Source of the DNA: Hypericum androsaemum
Lineage: Eukaryota; Streptophyta; Magnoliopsida; Malpighiales; Hypericaceae
Direction: 5' to 3'
DNA: 64,000 bases
Assembly: GCA_963995505.1 (NCBI GenBank)
Contig: OZ023186.1
Coordinates: 15,073,570 to 15,137,569, forward strand
Shown: positions 55,393 to 64,000 of the stretch, piece by piece
Numbering within the stretch: position 1 is the stretch's first letter
How the letters are laid out: every line of letters starts with the position of its first letter
The notes under the pieces: model-generated
Databases searched by the model: none
Seen by the model: only the letters and a program-made list of their open reading frames with translations
What the model was told of the DNA's origin: nothing
Position numbers and translations under genes: made by a program

Positions 55393-58140
55393 ATGGAGAA
55401 ATCTGGGTACGGAAGAGACGGCATTTACAGGTCGCTGAGGCCAACTTTGGTCGTCCCAAAGGACCCAAACCTCTCAGCCGTCTCTTTCCTATTCAACAGA
55501 GCCTCTACCTACCTTAACAAACCGGCCCTTATTGATTCCGATTTGTCACTAACTTACTCCTTCTCCGACCTCAAATCCGTGGTTGCCAAGGTATCCCATG
55601 GATTACTTCATCTGGGTATCTCCAAAAACGACAGGGTTTTGCTCTTCTGCCCCAATTCCCACCAGTTCCCCATCTGCTTCCTCGCGATCACTGCCATTGG
55701 AGCTGTTGCAACGACAGCGAACCCTGTTTATACGAAGCAGGAGGTGGCGAAGCAGGTAAAGGATTCGAGCCCCAAATTGGTTATTACTGTTCCTGAGTTG
55801 TGGGAGAAGGTGAAAGATTTGAACTTGCCAACTGTGTTCTTGGGGGTAGAAGGAGGGTCAAAGGGGGGGACGACGATGACTTTTCGCGAATTGGTCGAGT
55901 TGGGAGGGTCTAATTCTGAGCTTCCTGTTGTTAATGTGAAGCAAACAGATGTGGCTTGTCTTTTGTATTCGTCAGGGACTACCGGGGTTAGTAAAGGAGT
56001 GATCTTGACGCATGGGAATCTGATTGCTGCGTCTTTGTGTGTTACTATGGACCAAGACACGGCCCGCGAGGATCACAACGTGTTCCTCTGTTTCTTGCCT
56101 ATGTTTCATGTGTTTGGACTGGTTGTTATCACTTATTCCCAGATGGTGAGGGGTAATGTGATCGTCTCCATGGGGAAGTTCGAGCTGGGCGCGGTGTTGA
56201 GTGCTGTGGAGAGGTATAGGGTGAACCATTTGTGGGTTGTCCCGCCCGTGATGCTTGCATTGGTTAAACAGGGTGCCACCGGGAAGCATGATCTCTCTTC
56301 GTTGAGGCTAATTGGATCCGGCGCTGCTCCTTTGGGGAAGGAGTTGATGGATGAATGTTCTAAGAAGTTCTCTCATGCTGCAATCTGTCAGGTATTTTAA
56401 AAGTTGGTCTAGCTAATTTTGTTGGAGTTGCGTGATTTTTCTTTCAAAAGATACGAAGCTTTGTTTTGACATGTTGAGCCGAGCTTATTTGGGTGTGTGA
56501 TCATTTTGCGGAAATCCTGTCGAAGATTGACAATTTTATTCCTGCAATCCAGTTTAGGAGGAGGGCAAGAGCATTTGTCCCTCTAGGTAACACCTTCTAA
56601 TTAAGTGATATGCTAAGGAATCTACTCATGATATGGTGATTGATCAACTCGATTAGAACTCTATAGCTTCAGCCATACGATGATCGCTTTTATTTTCACG
56701 TCTCTCTTTAAGATCAGCTACCTGCTCTAGACTAGTGGATCAAGTTGTTGCACACGATTTGTTGAATGATTGTTTGCAAACTGTGGTTTCAGGGCTACGG
56801 TATGACCGAGACTAGTGGCATCATTTCAATGGAGAACTCAAGTGCAGGTATTCAACGGACTGGTTCAGCTGGATCTCTTGCTGCAGGAGTCGAAGCCCAG
56901 ATAGTCGACGTAGATACACTAAAGCCTCTTCCTCCTAATCAAAAGGGAGAAATATGGGTTCGAGGACCTAATATGATGAGAGGTATCTTGCTTTCCTACT
57001 TACAGTGTAACTGTCCATCTTTCTTTACTGCCTTTTCAGAAATCCGTGCTTCATGTGAATTGGCTATTGTAAAATTAACAGGATGTTTAGGGATAAATTG
57101 TGCTTGAACGAGTGTTCACCTGAGTGTGTATTTAGGGTTTGCACCTTACAGGTTCATCTTGAGGAACTTGTTCTAGTGTGAATTAACAAGGATCATGTTA
57201 TCCACTGAATCAAAACGTGCCGTATCTATTTTATACAATTCAGTAAGCACCTAATGAGATGCTTTGTCATGTCAGTTTTCGGTTTACTGATCATTGCCTT
57301 CCCGTGTGAAAAAATTGCAGGTTATTTCAATAATTCGCAAGCCACGAAGCAGACGATTGACAGCAAGGGCTGGGTGCACACAGGGGATCTTGGATACTTT
57401 GATGATAATGGATGTCTATATGTCGTTGACAGAATTAAAGAGCTCATCAAGTACAAAGGTTTTCAGGTAAGTCCTATGCCACCAGTTAAATCGGTGTAGA
57501 CATGTTTTTGCAGCCTCTAGAAATGGCTCAAGGTATTATTGAGTTACTTGAAATGGCCGGTTGAGCATCTTTGCTGATCGTCGGGTTCGACACACCAGGT
57601 TGCACCGGCTGAACTTGAAGCGCTGCTTGTTTCACATTCGGAAATATTGGATGCTGTTGTCATCCCGTGAGTTGAAAGCTTACACTTTGAGTACTTTTTT
57701 GTGCGCTTTCACATTGATTGTTCACTTACTGTCGGAGCTATCAATTTCTTGAGGTATCCTGATGCGGAAGCTGGCGAAGTCCCAGTTGCGTATGTTGTGC
57801 GCTCACCCAACAGCTCACTAACTGAAGAGGATGTTAAGAAGTTTATTGCCGACCAGGTACTGCATTCTGATCAAGTTTCAGTATGACCTTTCCTCTTTAA
57901 CTTCCTCATAAAAGTTGCAGCATTATGCTGTGAGAGAAAATAGGAGGAACTCTCTTGGTTCTTTCTTGTCATGCAATGTGAGATCAGCAACTCTCTTCGT
58001 TACACGACTGGTTTTTTGTTCGACAGGTTGCACCTTTCAAAAGACTACGGCGGGTAACCTTCATTCAGACTGTTCCTAAGTCTGCCGCTGGAAAGATTCT
58101 TAGAAGAGAGCTCATGGACAAAGCGCGATCAAAGATGTGA
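55393..58140 (+). CDS. 4CLL7: peroxisomal 4-coumarate--CoA ligase-like acyl-CoA ligase (4CLL7-like)
   Basis: Six exons: 55393-56391, 56793-56982, 57321-57466, 57599-57666, 57754-57856, 58027-58140, GT-AG introns, 1620 nt, 539 residues. The adenylate-forming motifs are present: [13 protein letters not shown] (190-202), the P-loop-like box I; box [12 protein letters not shown] (334-343); then HTGDLGYF and the catalytic Lys K525 in [12 protein letters not shown]. The N-terminus [20 protein letters not shown] and overall sequence closely resemble Arabidopsis At4g05160 (about 544 residues). It ends in SKM, a plant PTS1, so it acts in the peroxisome. Related enzymes activate fatty acids and jasmonate-precursor side chains (OPC acids) to CoA esters for beta-oxidation; substrate here is inferred, not shown. 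It is not a true lignin-pathway 4CL. Confidence 0.93.
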
Positions 58141-59338
58141 GGACGCCGGATTACTTCGTTCCTCACCGTTCGGCGTGAATCAAGCACCGGCTAGCTCAAT
58201 ACCCTTATACCACTCATTGTGTCTACCAATCTGCAAACGTTACATAAGCAGGTCCTATAAATCATGTTATAATGTTAATGTAGAATCGCCTCTTCTTTCT
58301 TCACTTGGTAGCTTGGCAGGACCTGGTTTTGTGCACCGCCTTCCATCTTATAAAAGGAAGCCAACTTCAGCAAAGAAAAGTTTCACCACTTAGTAGCTGC
58401 CATATTCTATTTTCAGACAATCACAAAAGAAGTTGCAAATTATTTCCAACCTTCTTCATAAGTGTGTAGAAGCTTGAGACGAAATTAAATTTCTCTTCTT
58501 TCGCAAGGCCGAAAGAATTTCTGCAGATGGTAAAATCATAACTTGAAATTGAATGGAATCATGAACATGTGTTTATATATTCGCGATATAATCCAAGATG
58601 CGCATTAAAAAAATCAAACCAAAATGAAATTCAGTTCAAAATGAAAATCATGAACAATTTTGCTTTTGTTTTATATCAAATTGAATGTTGATGGTGGTCG
58701 AATTCGGATAAATTTCCTCGATTTCACATCACCTCGTTTTAAGTCTGTTGTTTTTATAAAACAAATAATAATGAAACTCAGTTCAAAAAATTGGTACTTT
58801 AAATAAATAATTTTGCCTAGGGCCAACTCAGACTAGTTCAAAAAAGGAATAAATGCCAAATAATTTGCTCTACTATCTCAAAAAGTTCAATTAGCATCCT
58901 GTACTTGAAAGTGGTTCACATAACCTCTCATTCTTTTCTAAATGGGTCAAATAACATCCTAAAAATATTTTTTCGGTTATCGGTGACACATCATCAACTT
59001 ATATGATGTCTTTGTCATACTAAAAATATCACATCATCTTTAAATTATTTAAAAAATAACATCTACAAACCCCAAAAAAACCCAAATGCTTCCCAGACAA
59101 AAAATCCCCACCCAAATAATTGCGGCATCCCGTCTCCGATCATGCATCCAAAGTAGCATTGCATCTTGAAAGAAAAAGGAGAAGATTTAAAAACAAAGTC
59201 CTAAACCCAAAGGACATTACAAGATTGGAGATTCGAAGAACCAAATTCCATTTGGATATGTTTCCTATCATCACTTACATCTTAAGTCCCAATAAGAAGG
59301 GGATGATAAATTTAGAAGTAGGATAGAGTAAAGCAAAG
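58141..59338. other. 3' flank of the ligase gene and intergenic DNA
   Basis: 58141 to about 58500 is probable 3' UTR. Near 58850-58990 there is a lone arm (CCAAATAATTTGCTCTACTA, then GGTTCACATAACCTCTCATT) in the style of the Mutator-type TIRs seen elsewhere, without a visible partner. No gene recognised. Confidence 0.4.
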
Positions 59339-59397
59339 TGATGATCTGAATTTGCTGACTTAATTTTCATTGATCAAACACATGTAAATATTTATAA

Positions 59398-60635
59398 GTT
59401 CAAATTACCCTTAGGTCCCTGGTTTATAGTTTTATTACTCGCAGATCCCTGGCTTTCGGAAATAGTGTATGAGGTCCCTGCTTTTTAAGAAATATTGGTC
59501 TGAGTTCCCTAGTCACCGGATCGGAGATATTCTCCGGCGGAGATCCATCTAAAAAGACAAAAATACCCCTCTGGTCAAAACTTAAGCCCTTCCCTCAAAA
59601 AAGACTTCCATTTCGATCTGCTCTGGACCGCTGACGACTCTCTAACACCGACGAGGATCTACTATGGAACGCCTACGATTGACGAAAGAAATTACAAGGG
59701 GATAGATGACGATTCAGCTCTACGCTCCTCATCCTTCCGATGACGATTGGCGATGATGCAACACCACGTATCTCTCTCTCTCTCTCTCTCTCTCTCAGAT
59801 CCGTGTGAGCTGGATCATTTTCCCATCCTCTGCCCAACGATCGGAGAAGGCTCGACTAACTCTACCGATCAACCACATCTCCACTTCAATTGAACTTGAA
59901 AAGCGATCCGACCATTATCGAACATCGAAACCTATACTAACAAATAGAATGAGAGAGAGAGGAGAGGGAGAAACCATCTTTATCGGGGACTTGAAAATGG
60001 AGAATGAGGAGGCACAAACCAAAAGAGTTGGAGCGGCTGAGCTTATGTGGGTCCACTCGAGAGAGAGAGACAGACAGATAGAGGAGAGGGAGAAACAGTC
60101 TTCGTCGCCCTTGCTGTTTATGGTCTAGGGTGCCGGTGGAGATATCTTCTGTGAGCTGCCTCCAATTGTCCGCGGCGGCTATAGCGTTAACCAGATCAAT
60201 CCCTTGTGGGCGGTGGTCTGGTATAGTAGGAAGCAGACTCTGCTCGTTGGGTGTGGGCATTTGGTTGCCGCTGATAGGGGCGGGGGAAGGGGAGAGGTAG
60301 GAGGTTTACAGATGATGGAGACGACGTTGTCGTTTCGATCATCATCGTCGTCAAAAATCTCATATAACTGGAACCTCGTCGTTAAAACCATTTTTAGTCG
60401 AGAGGAAGGAGATGAAGTTTAACTGGTGAATTTTTTTTAACCGAGGGCTTAAGTTTGACCAAAGGGATATTTTTGTCTTTCCAGATGGCTTTCCGCCGAA
60501 GAAAATCTCTGATCCGGTGATTAGGGACCTCATACCAATATTTCTTAAAAAGCAGAGACCTCATACACTATTTCTAAAAACTAGGGATCTGTGAGTAATA
60601 AAACTATAAACCAGAGACTTGAGGATAGTTTGCCC
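59398..60635. mobile_element. 1.24-kb Mutator-like element in the copia 3' LTR
   Basis: Inverted repeats of about 200 bp at high similarity: CTGGTTTATAGTTTTATTAC, GAAATAGTGTATGAGGTC, CTTTTTAAGAAATATTGGT and TCACCGGATC occur in both arms. A perfect 9-bp target duplication TATTTATAA flanks it (59389-59397, 60636-60644). The interior (59600-60420) includes a TC microsatellite (59771-59797) and GC-rich coding-like sequence with ORFs on both strands and no recognised domain; possible Pack-MULE cargo. Confidence 0.92.
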
Positions 60636-60718
60636 TATTTATAATACAAAGGTGCAACTAATCAACTATTTTCTAGTGCCACATTCTCCACCAAAACAGA
60701 TTAGTGGGATTGTGGTTG

Positions 60719-61978
60719 TTACATGTGTCGTGGGTCAAAAGATCCAAAACGTAGCATACTGAGGAGAGGAATTCGGTGATGGTTGTTACGTGTAGCTGGA
60801 GTGGATGCAGTTGGTGAGCTGGCTATACTGGTCTCCTCTGACTGTCGTGGGATATTGTTTGATACGCTCCCGCACGTGGGAAGACGAGGGGAGTGAATGT
60901 CGAGGATTCCCAACTTGGAGAGCAAAAAAGTGAGACGTTTGGCCGCCAACAGTTTGATGAATAGATCTGCGAGCTGATATTCAGTCCCAATGTGAAAAGT
61001 CTTGATGAGTCCCCATTGAGTCTTTTCGCAAACATGATGGTAATCGATCTCGATATGTTTTGTCCGTTCGTGAAAGACAAGATTTTCGGTGATGTAGAGT
61101 GCTGAACGATTATCACAATATAACAAAGCTGGGTCGGAATGAGGAATACCGAAGTCATTGAGGAGATATTTCACCCATTGAATCTTGTTGGCTGTTTTTG
61201 ATAGAGCTCTATATTCTACTTCGGAAGAGGACAAGGATATCGTTGTTTGTTTCTTCGACTTCCAGCTGATAAGAGAATTGCCAAGAAAGATGGCATACCC
61301 CGTGACCAATCGTTTAGTATCGGAGCATTTGCCATAGTTAAAATCGCAATATGCGTTTATGTGAGGGACATAAGTCAATGATAAGAAGAGTCCATCTCCT
61401 GGAGCTTGTTTGAGGTACTTGAGAACTTGGATTGTGGCTTGACAGTGGATGTCCGTAGGCTTGGACATAAAATCACTCAATTGTTGAGCGCCATAGGTGA
61501 TGTCCGGTCTAGTCATGACAAGATAGAGAAGCTTGCCTACCAATCAATGGTACGTGGAAGCCGTGATAGGTAGATCAGATTCTTGGTCCTCATCATAAAA
61601 ATTTGGTTCTCTATCGTTAAGGGGCATGCCGTCGGTGGAATTGAGACGTGTGGTGGTCACCATAGGAGTAGAAGCTTGCTTTCCGCCCAAAAGACATGTA
61701 TCTCGTAAGAGTTCAAGAACATACTTCTTTTGTGAGACATAGATGCCATCTTTATTGTGAGAAACTTCCAATCCAAGGAAGTATTTGAGATGGCCAAGAT
61801 CTTTCAGCTTTAAATGTTGCTTGAGAAATGACTTGGTGAGGTCAATTATGTCGATATTGTCACTGGCTAGCACAATGTCATCAATATACACAAGTAAGGT
61901 GATAAATGACATGTTATCTTGCTTGGTGAAGAGAGAGTAATCTGATTGAGATTGAACATAACCAAAAGCAAGTACCAA
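60719..61978 (-). pseudogene. copia RT end and RNase H
   Basis: RT part 61544-61978 carries LLVYIDDIVLAS with the YIDD catalytic box, then KDLGHLKYFLGLEV. The RNase H part 60719-61543 shows MTRPDITYGAQQL, SLSSSEVEYRAL, CDNRSALYI and a HIEIDYH motif. The two lie in different frames, so a frameshift separates them. The reading frame continues into LTR sequence at its end. Confidence 0.88.
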
Positions 61979-62145
61979 GGTTGTTAGCTTAGCAAACTAT
62001 TGATGGCTTGCTTGGCATAAACCATAGAGAGATCTTCAGAGGTGGCACACCTTGCCTTTGTCTGCATCAGAAATGGATAGACCAAGAGGAATGGTCATGT
62101 ACACCTCTTTGTTCAATTCTCCATGTAAAAAGGCATTATTGACAT

Positions 62146-62829
62146 CTAGCTGGTGAAGATTCCAATTGTTGATGCCGCAAGTACGAGTAGCATCCGAACG
62201 GTGGTCATCTTTGTGATGGGAGAGAAAGTATCAAAAAAGTCAATACCATATGTTTGTGTATATCCCTTGGCTACGAGACGAGCTTTGAATTGCTCGATTG
62301 ATCCATCTGATATGAGTTTAGTTTTATAAACAAATTTGCAATTGACCGCCTGCTTGCCGGGGAAGGAAAACCAAGTCCCAAGTACGATTTTCCTGCAAAG
62401 CATTAAGTTCCATTTTCATAGCATCGGTCCACTGTGGACTAGAGGCGGCCTCCTTATAGGTACGAGGTTCAGAGTTATCTAAAAGGGACAAGCTATAGGT
62501 GGCCTCCTTATAGGTACGAGGTTCAGAGTTATCTAAAAGGGACAAGCTATAGGCACAATGTGAGGATGATAGTTGTGAAAAAGAAATGAAATTATGTAAA
62601 TGGTATGGAGTGGATGGACGTACCTTACTTGATGAGTCGGAGGTAGTAGAGCATATATAATCCATAAGGCGTACCGGGGACAACGAGTGCGTGTTGAGCG
62701 TCGAACTACCGGTCTTGTTGCATCGGGGCTAGTTGAGTTGGTTGGTAATGCCTCAGATTGGATAGTTGGTGCAAGGTCAGAATGGGTTTCAGAGAAGTCA
62801 TGATCGATAATTGGTGTTAAATTGGGCAA
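62146..62829 (-). pseudogene. copia RT N-terminal part and linker
   Basis: [20 protein letters not shown] and the frame-shifted [14 protein letters not shown] [36 protein letters not shown] mark the start of RT. Upstream is the Ser/Pro-rich linker between integrase and RT (RRSTRTRCP). A 54-bp in-frame duplication lies inside. Confidence 0.85.
62447..62554 (-). repeat. 54-bp in-frame tandem duplication in copia pol
   Basis: GGCCTCCTTATAGGTACGAG begins at 62447 and again at 62501. In protein the phrase SLSLLDNSEPRTYKEA occurs twice. Nearly identical copies indicate a late duplication, and its 18-codon length keeps the frame. Confidence 0.9.
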
Positions 62830-63275
62830 GACTATGTGCGCTGGGTTATAGGGCTGGTAAAGTAGAAGATCGAATTCATGCCGACCTTTGAAAGGAACTC
62901 CAATTCGTGAAAAATAACATCTCGGGAAATCAAGGTTTGGTGAGTGTGTAAATCATCGACTTTGTAACCCTTAATGTTGTATGGCAAACCAAGAAAAATT
63001 CAAGGACGTGCTCGGGTGGCAAAATTTGTTCGATTAGGGTTCAAATTTGAAGCGTAACAAAGACAACAAAAAATACGTAATTGATTAAATCATGGTTTTT
63101 CATGAAAAAGAACTTCATGTGGTGTTCTGTTGTTTAAAATTCTGGATGGAGTGTAATTGATTAAGTAGTGTGTAAAATGGCATCGCTCCAAAACACGTGG
63201 CAAATTCGAGTGAAATAAAATAGCGCGAGCGATGTTAAGGAAATGTTGATGCTTGCGTTCGACATGACCGTTTTG

Positions 63276-64000
63276 TTACGGCGTATAAACACAAGACATT
63301 TCGTGCAAAATTCTCTTTTTTGCGAAAAATGAATCCATTTGAAATTCTTTACCTTGATCGCTGTGGATGCGGCGAATTGTCGTACTGAATTGTGTCTCGA
63401 TCATGTTAACAAAATGCTCTAGAATTGGTAGAGTTTCTGCATTAGATTTCATCATAAAAACCCAAAGTGAATGAGAATTGTCATTCAAAACAGTTAAGAA
63501 ATAATTAAATCCATCATAAGAATAATTATTGTACTTCCCCCAAATGTCAACATGAATCAAATCGAAAGGACAAACAGCTAAAGACTCACTAATCAGGAAT
63601 GATAACCTTTTTTGTTTAGCAATGGGACATGTGGCACAATGGTCTTGTAGCTTGGTAGTGAACCGTGGGTCTATGTGGCTAAGAATCTCTAGTTTTGGCG
63701 ACGGTATATGTCCGAATCGAAGATGCCATATATCACCATTGGTAGACGCAGCAGCGACCTTATTGTTGACTCGGCCATCCTTTATTTGATAGAGTCCCCC
63801 GTTAGCCGTTGCTCTACCAATCTCCCTCATCGAGACAAGGTCCTCAATAACACAACAGTTAGAACCGAATACAACAGAACAAGAATTCTGTTGAGTTAAT
63901 TTACTGATAGAGACAAGATTAAAGCAGAATGAGGGGATTAGTAGGACATCTTGGAGATAAAGTGAGTCTGATAATTGGACAGACCCGACGTGAGTTACTG
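63276..64000 (-). pseudogene. copia GAG-pre-integrase and integrase core (partial)
   Basis: The frame is open to the window edge. IWHLRFGH, then CATCPIAKQ form the HHCC zinc-binding region. FDLIHVDIWG carries the first catalytic Asp and RRIHSDQGKEF the second. It stops at VYTP (63276), just before the catalytic Glu region, which lies in another frame. Upstream LYLQDVLLIP and FNLVSISKL are the usual end of the protease/GAG-pre-integrase link. Confidence 0.88.

Larger units (their letters stand above)
59339..64000 (-). mobile_element. Ty1/copia element, 3' portion, runs off the window
   Basis: Minus strand, from inside protease/GAG-pre-integrase at the window edge through integrase, RT and RNase H to a 3' LTR at about 59339-60864. 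The LTR (about 280 bp without its insertion) starts after a GCGGGAGCG purine tract and has TTATAAATA. Several frameshifts split the polyprotein. The 5' LTR lies outside the window. Confidence 0.85.

Noticed and set aside
56766..57107. ORF spanning ligase exon 2 plus intron sequence
   Set aside because: Only 56793-56982 matches the family; the rest reads into the intron after the GT donor.

Overview
The window looks like nuclear DNA of a flowering plant, most likely a eudicot. It is AT-rich and gene-sparse, with three intron-containing plant genes separated by long tracts of retrotransposons and short DNA transposons. The genus cannot be named from the sequence alone. No tRNA, rRNA or organelle-derived block was recognised.

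Three host genes can be supported to exon level. An R2R3-MYB of the RAX/MYB36 type (subgroup 14) lies at 12420-13777 (+) in three exons. A single-domain glyoxalase I lies at 35661-38235 (-) in eight exons; a Ser/Pro-rich leader precedes an internal Met that would give a cytosolic form. A 4CL-like peroxisomal acyl-CoA ligase, close to Arabidopsis 4CLL7, lies at 55393-58140 (+) in six exons and ends in the PTS1 tripeptide SKM. The three genes do not form an obvious pathway.

Mobile-element layout, left to right: a tRNA-type SINE (719-825); a hAT-like element (4599-6092) with a Pack-MULE-like element nested in it (5224-6016); a 401-bp TIR element (7213-7613); LINE 3' fragments (14150-15815, 21478-22410, 22767-23782, 53236-54829); AT-rich tandem-repeat tracts (16.0-18.4 kb); a hAT MITE (19845-20392); a second SINE (21350-21460). 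An 8.3-kb Mutator-like element (24674-32984) holds an almost complete LINE whose 5' half is inverted. Between 40 and 46 kb lie a copia element with both LTRs (40070-43750) and a Tnt1-like copia remnant with a MITE in its LTR (43760-46130). Between 48 and 55 kb lie a 283-bp tandem duplication, a MITE, an orphan copy of the 4CL-like gene's upstream region, a second deleted copia and a LINE fragment. A third copia (59339 to the window end, - strand) carries a 1.24-kb Mutator-like element in its 3' LTR.

The strongest points for a second look are these. (1) The inverted LINE has an open ORF1, an ATGA overlap with ORF2, and a SINE-tail fragment at the inversion junction, which suggests twin priming plus template jumping. 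(2) A triplicated motif lies in that LINE's long ORF1 protein. (3) A GA tract ending at the MYB start codon is complementary to a CT tract in intron 1, so exon 1 could be looped out in the pre-mRNA. (4) The upstream region of the acyl-CoA ligase gene is duplicated 5.6 kb away. (5) Several perfect target-site duplications date nested insertions relative to each other. Boundaries given for degenerate elements are approximate.
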